Assembly (NCBI RefSeq): GCF_019279795.1
Contig: NC_056745.1
Span: 1,491,664,003-1,491,728,002, forward strand
Direction of reading: 5' to 3'
From: Protopterus annectens
Lineage: Eukaryota; Chordata; Ceratodontiformes; Protopteridae
Length of the DNA: 64,000 nt
How positions within the stretch are numbered: position 1 is the first letter of the stretch; the number at the start of each line of letters is the position of its first letter. The position numbers and the translations under genes were made by a program. A model generated the notes under the pieces. The model was not told the origin of the DNA. It was given only the letters and a program-made list of their open reading frames with translations, and ran no database searches. Positions 49,860 through 59,393 of this stretch are shown here, in pieces.

Positions 49860-51765
49860 CTTGACAGTGGCACCGCCTACCAGGGAACAACTAGAAGCAC
49901 CCTTAGGCGGAAAATTAACCTTATTTTCAAAAAACTGGCATTGCATCACAAGGGAAAAATGGATTTTGCAAACTATAGACCAAGGTTACAGGTTCCATTT
50001 CCATACTCTACCAGGAAAGAGAGGAATGCCAAACCTACCACCTACTCAAAGGACAGAAGCTCTAAAACAAATATCTCAATTATTAAGAATGAGAGCTGTG
50101 GAAAAGGTACCATCTATGGAGCAAGGAAAGGGATTTTACTCCAGACTCTTCCTGGTACCAAGAAAAGAAAACAAATGGAGACCCATTCTAGACCTGTCCA
50201 CTTTAAACACATTCCTCATTGTTCCAAAATTCAAAATGCTGACCCTATAGCAGCTTCTTCCCATGCTGGGCAAGGAGTCTTGGCTGGTAACTCTAGATCT
50301 CAAGGAGGCATACCTGCACATCCCCATAAGACCAATTTGCAGAAGATACCTCAGATTTCTTGCAGGATCAGAGCATTATCAATTTTCAGCATTGCCCTTT
50401 GGCTTATCTACTGTGCCCAGAGTGTTCACGAAATGCCTGGCATCAGTAATTGCTCATTGCAGACTTCAGGGAATCCAAATTTATCCATACCTGGACGACT
50501 GCCTGATACAAGCGGACAACAAAAGCAAGCTAGCAGAAGACTTACAAAGAGTCATTTACCTGCTGCAAGCCTTGGGATATACAGTCAATATAAAAAAGTC
50601 AAGGCTGATTCCATCCCAAAGAATAACCTTTCTGGGTGCAGAGCTGGACACATCAAAACAAATGCCATTCCTAACTGCAGAAAAGAAAGAGCAACTACCT
50701 CTCTACTTCTTGGCATTAACAAAGCAGAACCACCTAACTGCAAGAAAAGTACTGCAAGCTCTAGGCTTCATGGCATCCTGCATAATTCTGGTCCCTCATG
50801 CCAGACTGCATATGAGAAAGCTACAGTGGTACCTAAGGAATTTGTGGTCCCAACACAAGCACAGCCTAGAAACCAAAATCCCAATAATCCCATGCCTGAA
50901 ACAAGAGTTCCTATGGTGGGCTCAGGCCTGTCAATCAAACGCAGGATTGCCCTTCTGCAACAGCCAACCAAGCCAAACCATCACGACAGATGCCTCAGAC
51001 CTCGGTTGGGGGCACACATGCTGGGCAAGTGCATACAAGGCTTATGGACTCAAGACCAGCTGCCTACACATAAATCTAAAGGAAATGCTGGCAGTAAAAT
51101 TGGCAATCCAGTCATTCAGACCATTCCTCCAAGAAGGTCAGTTGATGATAAGGACAGACAACACCACAGTTATGTGGTACATCAACAAACAGGGAGGCAC
51201 CCATTCATATCCTCTATGCCGGCTGGCACTGGACCTATGGGATGTGGCCCTGAGCTACAACATTCAGTTACAAGCAATTTTGTACCGGAAAAGAAAACAT
51301 TCTAGCAGACATATTAAGCAGAACAACCACAGATGCCCACGAATGGATGCTTCATCCGGACATCTTCAAAGCCATCACAAGGGAATGGGGATTACCACAA
51401 ATAGACTTGTTTGCATCCCCATTCAATCACCAGCTAAAGAAATTCTGCACAAGGACTTACCACCCACTTGCTTGGAAGGTGGACTCCCTATCTTTCAGTT
51501 GGAAAAACCTGACAGCATACGCATTTCCACCACTTCCTTTGATGCACAAGGTGCTTCTGAAGATCATAGAGGACCGCCCAAGGATCATTCTGATAGCTCC
51601 AGACTGGCCAAGGCAACATTGGTACCCATTGCTGAGGAGCATGTCTCGGGAACAAATATGGACATTACCCCTAATCCCATTACTGTTAACACAGAACAAC
51701 TACAACATCCTGCATCCAAACCTGAAAACTCTGCAGCTAACTGCCTGGAACATTACATAACAGAA
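49775..51765 (+). pseudogene. DIRS e RT, RNase H and methyltransferase-like region
   Basis: WRPILDLSTLNTFLIVPKF, VTLDLKEAYLHIPI and YPYLDD (50482-50499) mark the RT. TTDASDLGWG and RTDNTTVMWYINKQGG mark RNase H. QIDLFASPFNHQLKKFCTRT, DSLSFSWKNLTAYAFPPLPL and LIAPDWPRQHWYPLL mark the Dam-like part. The frame overlaps the gag end by about 86 nt. The region is broken. Confidence 0.85.
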
Positions 51766-51779
51766 AATAACCCAAATTT

Positions 51780-52788
51780 ATCCCAAAGGGTTAAAGACAT
51801 AATCCTGGAGGCTCGCAGACCTTCAACAAGAAAGAATTATGCAGCAAAATGGAAAAGATATCTCATTTGGAGTACTGCAAAGGGAGAAGATGCGACTCTG
51901 GTAAAGATGGCCAACATCCTAGAGTACTTGGCAGAGCTCTTCCACACAGGCCTGTCCTATTCTTCCATCAAGATACATGCATCAGCTATTTCAGCACAAT
52001 ACAGCTTGGATCCTCCTGTCTTCTCATCCCCTACTCAGACAGTTTCTGAGAGGAATTAAAATGTAAAACCTCCCAGGAAACCACCATTGCCAGCATGGGA
52101 CTTGAACTTTGTGCTAGAAAAATTGACACTTCCTCCTTTCGAACCAGCAGCAACAGCAGAATTACAATACTTATCCTGGAAGACTGCTTTCCTGCTGGCA
52201 ATAACTTCAGCAAGAAGGGTCTCTGAACTACAGGCATTAATGGCAGTGCAACCCTTCCTGATCTTCCATCAAGATAGAGTGTCCATGAGAACAAATCCTA
52301 CATTTATGCCTAAGGTGGTATCCAGAGTGTCATTAAATCAGACTATCCACCTACCTACATTCTTCCCAAACCCACAGAACAGGGGAGAAAGACTTTTGCA
52401 TACCTTGGATGTACACAGACAGTTACGCTACTACCTGGACAGGACTAAGTCCAATAGAAAAACTGACCAGCTTCTGGTAGCATATGCCACAGGAAAGGAA
52501 GGAAAACCAATTTCAAAACAGACAATCTCCAAATGGATAGGAAATTGCATTAGATTTTCTTACTCCTACCATGGAAAGAAAACCCCAGAGAACATCAGGC
52601 CTCACTCCACAAGGGCTACAGCCACTACCACAGCTTTCTTACGAGGAGTGGCTACCAAGGACATTATAGAGGCTGCTACTTGGACCTCCGTGCATACATT
52701 TGCCAAGCATTACAATTTACCTTTATACTCTAGATCCCGAGCAGGTTTTGCCACTGCTGTTTTGCAAGGGATCCTAGCTACACCATAA
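51780..52788 (+). pseudogene. DIRS e tyrosine recombinase
   Basis: DIILEARRPSTRKNYAAKWK, SSIKIHASAISAQYSLDPP, TSARRVSELQALMAVQ (catalytic Arg), RPHSTRATATTTAFL (HxxR) and AATWTSVHTFAKHYNLPLYS (Trp/His and Tyr). The catalytic half reads through well. The region is broken elsewhere. Confidence 0.85.
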
Positions 52789-52830
52789 TCTCTATTCTTT
52801 CCTCCTCCCCTTGTTTAGCTATGGTATTCT

Positions 52831-52930
52831 ACCCATTTGTAATGACTGCAGATGCATCCTTGAAGGACATAGTACAGTTTTGTACCTAACATAAATGTAG
52901 ATGTCCGATAGGAATGCATCTGCAGTCAGG
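52831..52930. repeat. ICR of DIRS e
   Basis: The joint is at 52870/52871. It carries this element's private 'atccttgaaggacat' and 'gtccgataggaatgc' tip sequences. Confidence 0.95.
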
Positions 52931-53125
52931 ATTACCCACCCACCTTCCCCTCTGAGGTGCTCCTAGGGTATTTGCCAGCCTTCAGCTAGCTTGGGGGGGA
53001 TCTATTATGGTGTATTTGTTTGTATATATGTACATACATGCTTATTTTTTGTGTTTGCTGTCTACTATTTGGAATCATTGGCATTTATCCAAATTTAGCC
53101 TTCCAAGAGGGCACCTGGCATCTGG

Positions 53126-53343
53126 GGCAAGAAACACTGAGGAAAATGGCGTTGGCTGATGCCTTTATACCCGAATAACTGCAGCTATGACGTCGGGTGA
53201 AGTGCGACACCAGCCGAGGCCAGACCCAGACTTTGGAATCCGGCCGACCGAAGGGCTGCCTGACGACAGGACAACCCATTTGTAATGACTGCAGATGCAT
53301 TCCTATCGGACATCTACATTTATGGTAGGTACAAAACTGTACT
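53126..53343 (-). repeat. right ITR of DIRS e
   Basis: Inverted copy of 47738-47924 with the extension of about 30 nt at the outer end. Confidence 0.95.
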
Positions 53344-54095
53344 TTCCTAACTCTCACCAATTTCTGTACAAAAGCCATAATGCTGACCCTGAAACCATTT
53401 CTCAAGGCCCCAAGGGAATGAAGGCCTCTACTGCTAAGAATCCACTACCTTCCGAAAGAGAGTCTAGATCCTTAGAAAGGTGGGGAAAAAAGGTGTATAC
53501 CTCGACCACCCTAGCCATGAGGGCCTTAAATTGTCAGTTTCATATGCTTAAATATCAGCAGTTTCTGTTATCACAATTAAGAAATAAAATGTCTCAACCT
53601 GAGCAACCAGATTTAAAGGAGTTGCAGGATATGATGCATAGTGCAGAACAAGTAGGTAAACACACCTTACAATGTGGCTATGATGCCCTAGAGGCCTCAA
53701 GTAGAGCTGCTGTTACAGGATCAGTTATTTGTAGACATGCATGGCCTAGGGAACAAATCTTGCCTGATCATGTGAAAGCTAAACTATTAGATGCTCCTTT
53801 ACAAAAGGATGTGCTATTTGGTACTAATGCTGAGGAGATACTACGGAAAATGGAAGAAAAAGCCAAATCTATGCAATCTGTCAAAGCTTTTCTGCAGGTT
53901 CAACCACCATGTTTTAGCAGAAATTGGCCTTCTAAAAACTGGTCCTTTCCAGCCAGGGACAAGCCCCAAAGAGGTAGATACAGGCACTTAAAGGGCAGAG
54001 GACAATCACAAGGATCATATAGAGGCAAACAATGGCAAACTCCAGCACCAAGAGGTGGCGAAGACCGTGCACAATACAGGAAACAAACCCAATGA
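53344..54095 (+). pseudogene. DIRS d gag-like region, part after nested DIRS e
   Basis: Picks up at the PNSHQFLYKS block that other copies have directly after YYRV. It then carries HAWPREQILPDHVKAKLLDA, FLQVQPPCFSRNWPSKNWSF and an Arg/Gly/Gln-rich end. Confidence 0.85.
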
Positions 54096-55985
54096 CTTCC
54101 TCCTTTCCACACCAAGCAAGTCTCAGCTGGCAGCACCTTTGGGAGGAAAGCTGGCATTATTTACAAGAAATTGTCATATTGTCACAACAGACAAATGGAT
54201 CTTGGACGTTATAGACAGAGGCTACAGATTTCATTTTCATACTCTACCAAAAATGAGAGGCATGCCAAACCTGCCACACAAAGGGCAGAGTCACAACTAC
54301 AAATTTCAAAGCTCATAGACAGGAAAGCTATTCAAGAGGTGCCTACTCACGAACAAGGCCAAGGTTTTTATTCCAGGCTATTTCTGGTACCAAGGAAAGG
54401 AACCAACTGGAGACCCATTTTGGACTTATCCATCCTAAACACATTCTTACTCGTACCAAAATTCAAGATGCTCACATTACAGCAGCTTCTTCCCATGCTG
54501 GGCAAGGAGTTTTGGCTGGTAACATTGGACCTCAAGGAGGCATTACCTGCATGTCCCAATCAGACAAAGCTGCAGAATATACCTCAGATTTCTTGCAGGT
54601 TCAATCCACTATCAATTCTCTGCATTGTCCTTTGGCTTATCTACTGCACCCAGAGTATTCACGAAATGCCTGGCATCAGTAATTGCCTACTGCAGACTTC
54701 AAGGGATACAAATTTACCCTTATTTGGATGACTGCCTGATCCAAGCGGACAGCGAGCACATACTTCTGGATCATCTGGCTTATGCAACACGGTTACTGAA
54801 CCATCTGGGATACACAATCAACAGAGAGAAATCCAGACTAACACCATCTCAGAAAATAATTTCCCTGGGTGCCAACTTGGACACAAACACCCAGATGGCC
54901 TGTCTTATGCCAGAAAAACAGGGGCAACTAACTCAGTACTTCAAAATGCTAGCAAATTTGTACCAGGCTTACTGCAAGGAAAATCCTGCAGGCTCTGGGC
55001 TTCATGGCATCTTGCATTCTTTTAATCCCATGTGCAAAGTTGCATATGAGGAAACTTCAATGGTACCTAAAAAACCTATGGTCTCAACGCAGCCACAGTT
55101 TGGAAACAATAATACCAATAATTCCATGTTTGCAAAAGGAATTCCTATGGTGGGCCCAAGCATGTCAAACAAACACAGGTCTCCCATTCTGCAAGCCTCA
55201 AGCAAATCAAGTCATCACAACAGATGCCTCAGATTACGCCTGGGGGGCGCACATGACAGACAGGTGCATTCAGGGCAAATGGTCCCAAAAAGAAAAGCAC
55301 CTTCACATCAGTCAAAAAGAAATGCTAGCAGTGATAAATGCAATTACAGCTTTCAAGGACCTCCTGCATCCAGGACAATTATTGAGAAGAACAGACAACA
55401 CCACAGTAATGTGGTACATAAACAAGGAGGAACACATTCATACCCCCTGTGCAGACTAGCCATGACACTTTGGAACTTGGCTCTGGAATGGCAAATCGAA
55501 CTTCAAGCACAGTACTTGCCAGGTTTGGAAAACACGCTGGCAGACAATCTAAGCAGAAATATGACCGATGCACACGAATGGGAGTTGCATTCTCAAGTGT
55601 TTACAAAAATAATCCAAGTGTGGGGGAGGCCAGACATAGATCTCTTCACCTCCCACAGGAATCATCAATTGGAAAAGTTTTGTTCAAGGACCTTTCATCC
55701 AAAGGCCTGGAGAGTGGACGCCCTTTCATTCAGTTGGACAGCATGGACAGTTTACGCTTTCCCACCTCTGCCCAAGGTGCTCTTGAAAGCAAGAACAGAC
55801 AGACCGAAGATGATATTGATTGCTCCAGACTGGCCGAGGCAACACTGGTATCCACTCCTGAGGAGCCTAACACATACTCCTCCCTGGCCCCTACCTCTAA
55901 TGCCTCTTCTGTTGACTCAGCACAGCTACAAAACTCTTCACAGCCAGCTGAAAACACTCAATCTAGCTGCATGGAAAATTCCTTA
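54060..55985 (+). pseudogene. DIRS d RT, RNase H and methyltransferase-like region
   Basis: WRPILDLSILNTFLLVPKF, VTLDLKEA and YPYLDD near 54715-54732 mark the RT. TTDASDYAWGAHMTD and RTDNTTVMWYINK mark RNase H. DIDLFTSHRNHQLEKFCSRT and DALSFSWTAWTVYAFPPL mark the Dam-like part. The region is broken. Confidence 0.85.
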
Positions 55986-55989
55986 ACAC

Positions 55990-57026
55990 CTCATCAGACA
56001 CTACTCCCCAAAGAGGTGCAGGACATCATTTTGGAGGCCAGAAGGCCATCTACTAGAAAGGCTTACTCCACAAAATGGAAACGGTTTTGCTCTTGGAATG
56101 AGAAAAAAGGCCAGGACCCTAGAAAACTTAATTTGCCTTGGGTACTACAGTATCTAGCTGAGTTGCTGAACAGTGGACTTTCATTTTCCTCCATAAAAAT
56201 CCATGCCTCAGCCATTTCTGCAGAATTCAACACGGATCCACCCTTATTCTCTCACCCACTCTTAAGACAGTTCCTCAGAGGGGTTAAAAATATAAGACCA
56301 CCAAGGAAGCAACCTGTGCCAGCCTGGGATCTTAATTACATTTTAGAAAAATTAACATTGCCTCCTTTTGAACCAGCTGCCTCAACAGATTTGCAATATT
56401 TGTCCTGGAAAACAGCTTTCCTTCTTGCCATTACCTCAGCTCGTAGGGTTTCGGAACTACAAGCCCTCATGGCTGTGCAGCCCTTTCTCATCTTCCATCA
56501 GGACAGGGTTTCCCTTCGAACCAATCCATCATTTATGCCTAAAGTAGTATCCAGGGTAGCTTTAAATCAAGCCATACACTTACCTACCTTTTACCCTAAT
56601 CCTCAAAACAAAGGGGAAAGGCTGCTACACTCCTTAGACATCCATAGACAGCTACGTTACTATTTAGACAGAACAAAGCCTTTCAGAAAATCAGAACAAC
56701 ATTTTGTGTCCTATGCTGTAGGAGCTCAAGGAAAGCCAGTTACCAAACAGACAATTTCAAAATGGATAGGCCACTGCATACGGTTTTGTTACTCCTATCA
56801 TGGAAAATCTGTCCCTACAGGCATCAGATCCCACTCCACCAGGGCCACAGCTACCTCTACAGCCTTCCTCAGAGGAGTTCCTACCAAAGATATTTTGGAG
56901 GCAGCCACTTGGAGTTCTGTGCATACCTTCACAAAACACTACCATCTGCCTTTATATTCCAAAATTAGAGCAGGCTTTGCCACTGCTGTGTTGCAGGGCA
57001 TTCTGGCTCATCCCAGTTCCACCTAG
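55990..57026 (+). pseudogene. DIRS d tyrosine recombinase, uninterrupted domain
   Basis: The best-preserved YR in the window; its frame is open from 55449 to 57026. Blocks in order are DIILEARRPSTRKAYSTKWK, SSIKIHASAISAEFNTDPP, TSARRVSELQALMAV (catalytic Arg), QTISKWIGHCIRFCYSYHGK, RSHSTRATATSTAFL (HxxR) and AATWSSVHTFTKHYHLPLYS (Trp/His and Tyr). It would recombine a circular DNA intermediate with a short target core. It looks whole as a domain. Confidence 0.85.
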
Positions 57027-57060
57027 TGCCTACCACCCTGTGCGTAGCTTTGGGATTCTA

Positions 57061-57160
57061 CCCATCTGTGATTACTGCAGCTGTATGCACGATGAACATA
57101 GTACAGTTTTGTACCTACCATAAATGTAGATGTTCGAGTGCTAATACAGCTGCAGTACAG
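57061..57160. repeat. ICR of DIRS d
   Basis: The joint is at 57099/57100. Each half matches the reverse complement of its own left or right tip with about one difference. Confidence 0.95.
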
Positions 57161-57288
57161 GTTTCCCTCCCTCCTTCCCCTCTTGGTAAAGGACTAGTGG
57201 CTAACACCTCCTCTTGCAACCTAATTTGGGGTTATCCTACTATGATATATTTGCTTGCAACTACTGTTTTTTGATTACATTGCATTTC

Positions 57289-57294
<6 letters not shown>

Positions 57295-57346
<52 letters not shown>
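57295..57346. repeat. (AT)n microsatellite inside DIRS d
   Basis: About 25 AT units between the ICR and the right ITR, expanded after insertion or inherited from the parent copy. Confidence 0.95.
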
Positions 57347-57350
<4 letters not shown>

Positions 57351-57391
57351 ATTTATGTATTGCCTTCCTTCTGGGGGCACCTGACATCTGG

Positions 57392-57604
57392 GGCAAGAAA
57401 GACTGAAGAATATGGCGTCAGCTGTGTCTTGTATACCCCTGTCGCACTGACGTCAGGGAAGAGAGTGACGACAACCGACGCCGGACCAAGACTTTGGAAT
57501 TCGGCCGACCGAGGACCCGCCTGACGGCAGAGAACCCATCTGTGATTACTGCAGATGTATTAGCACTCGAACATCTACATTTATGGTAGGTACAAAACTG
57601 TACT
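57392..57604 (-). repeat. right ITR of DIRS d
   Basis: Inverted copy of 46396-46577 with the end extension of about 30 nt. Confidence 0.95.
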
Positions 57605-58379
57605 TTGTTGCAGATGTCTTGAGAGGTACATACCAAACTGGGTGTTGTATTCTATAATGGGTCTAATGAGGGATGAGTACAGTGGGACAATGACCTCCTT
57701 TTTTCCTGGATCAAAAGCCCTTAGTGATGAGGTGTGCCACATAGAAGGATTTCCTAACTGTTGTGGCGATGTGGTTATCGAAGGTGAGACCACTGTCCAC
57801 CTGTGTCCTTAAGTCTCATCACACTTTTGGTATTTAGTGTACTGCCACGTATATGGTAATTCACGGGTACATGTTTTTTCCCAAAGGGGATAACTATACA
57901 CTTCTTGGCATTGAGCTTGAGCCCATGGCTCTGGCACCAAGCATCTGTTTCTGTAAGGCCCTTTTGTAGAGTATCCACATAATTTGGGGATTCAATAGTG
58001 GCTCCCAGTTTGCAGTCATCTGCGAACTTTGTTAGCCAGAGTCACTTAGTGTTGGCCTGTACTTCAGAGAAGTAGATGCCAAACAAGAGTGGTCCCAGGA
58101 CTGAACCCTGAGGTACTCTACTTGTCTGGAGCTGGATTTGGCGTTGGCTACTTTTACAGTGTGGGTTCTATCAGTAAGCCAGTTAGCAACCCATTGGGAG
58201 ATGTTGGGATTAATGGCCAGCTTAGTAAGTTTATCTATGATTCCAGAGTGGGGGATGGTGTCAAAGGCCTTGGCAAGATCTAGATAGGCTGTGTGGACCA
58301 CCTTACCCTTGTCCATGGCTCTGGAGACTGATTCGAAGAAGTCAATCGGGTTCAGGAGACAAGATCAGCCCTTCATGAA
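57605..58379 (-). mobile_element. CR1/L2-like LINE fragment (RT part)
   Basis: Read on the minus strand, it aligns with about 2000-2775 of the first LINE. It carries HTAYLDLAKAFDTIPHSGI, NWLTDRTHTVKVANAKSSSR, the FADD box, TETDAWCQSHGLKLNAKKC and SLIRPIIEYNTQFGMYLSRH. It has several frame changes. Both sides are cut inside the RT region: the left by DIRS d, the right against a Tigger fragment. Confidence 0.85.
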
Positions 58380-58740
58380 CCCAAATTAGCAATACCCTTT
58401 CCATCTCAAGAATTAAACCACTGCGTTGCTTTGTAATAATCTTGGCTTTCATCGGGGCATGGCCTTTCACATGATTCATAATTTTTGCTTTGTCTTTTAA
58501 AATTGTTTTGATTGTTGACCGGCTGTAGCCTAAAGCCTTTCCAATGGCAGGTGGTGGTTCACCTCCCTCTCATCTCTTTATTATGTTATTTTATTTTCCA
58601 GGCTGCTTCCTTTTCTTTTCTTTGGTACATCACCAGCACATGCATTGGATTTATGTTTTGGAGTCATGGGTTATGATGTCACCAACAAAGAAGTTCACAA
58701 AAGTGTCTGTCTGCAGTACAGTGGAGTACTAAAGTGACGC
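58380..58740 (-). mobile_element. Tigger/pogo-type (TcMar) DNA transposon fragment, transposase N-terminus
   Basis: The minus strand reads MTPKHKSNACAGDVPKKRKG from an ATG at 58667. After a frame change come AIGKALGYSRSTIKTILKDK and HAPMKAKIITKQRSGLILEM, matching the CENP-B-like DNA-binding N-terminus of Tigger transposases. Only about the first 100 residues remain, and the rest is missing where the LINE piece begins. Terminal repeats could not be placed. Confidence 0.75.
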
Positions 58741-59072
58741 TGCACAGGATGCACACAGTACAGTTATGGAGTCTGCAGCCAGACACTTCTCAGGTCTGAT
58801 TGGTCAGTACTACCATACAACTATCTACATTTAATTAACATTTCAATTCAGGGCAGCATTTTCCAGACATCCCCTTGTTTTATACAAATAATAGTACATA
58901 AAAATGCAATACAGTACAGTAAAACATTCCATACAAAAAACATGTTAAATCTAAGTCTAATCCAGACTAACACCCCCACCTAGACTCTTAACCCAACTAT
59001 ACTACCGCCACTACTAACCACAGCCAGAAATAGCTAGTTGTCTTTACATTAACATCTTGTTTGACAACTTTG
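58741..59072. other. AT-rich, possibly Tigger 5' sequence
   Basis: No gene. It could include the untranslated start and terminal repeat of the minus-strand Tigger, but no clear TIR is seen. Confidence 0.4.
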
Positions 59073-59255
59073 ATGTCCATCGTGTTTCACTGTTGCAGTC
59101 ATTACACTTGGGTTACCCTGCTGGCAGGCTACCTGCAGTTGGCCTGAATTCCAAAGTCTTGGTCCAGCATCGGTTGCTGTCACCTCTTCCCTGACGTCAG
59201 AGCACCAGGGGTATAAAAGGTGCAGCCGACGCCATTTTCTTCAGTCTTTCTTGCC
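59073..59255 (+). repeat. left ITR of DIRS f
   Basis: Starts 'atgtccatcgtgtttcactg' and ends at 'cttgcc'. It is recognised by alignment with the left ITR of a. Confidence 0.85.
59192..59249 (+). promoter_or_regulatory. CRE-like site and core promoter in DIRS f left ITR
   Basis: TGACGTCA at 59192-59199, TATAAAA at 59212 and TTCAGTCTT with A at 59243 (31-nt spacing). Confidence 0.6.
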
Positions 59256-59393
59256 ACACGGTGACCGAAGCAAAAGCAGTTTGCAAGTGCCGGTCGGCAG
59301 ACTCCTGAGATTTTCAAAGACGAATTTCAGATCCGAGGTCTTCATTAAAGCTAAGTACCTCATTGGGGAAACTTTTTTTCTTGCTCCAGACAG

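Larger units (their letters stand above)
47738..53343 (+). mobile_element. DIRS-type retrotransposon 'e', nested in DIRS d
   Basis: 5606 bp, all DIRS parts present. It lies in the gag region of d in the same orientation. The ITR arms differ at only 1-2 positions in about 170 by eye, making it the youngest or joint youngest copy. About four breaks are visible in its genes. Left flank ends G, right flank starts TT, and there is no target duplication. Confidence 0.95.
46396..57604 (+). mobile_element. DIRS-type retrotransposon 'd', host of nested DIRS e
   Basis: Without the nested element it is about 5.6 kb. Both ITRs match each other at about 97% by eye, older than e, as expected for the host of the nest. 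The right side has an (AT)n tract between ICR and right ITR. Right flank starts TT, left flank ends G. About four breaks plus the nested insertion interrupt its genes, but the YR region reads through without interruption. Confidence 0.95.
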
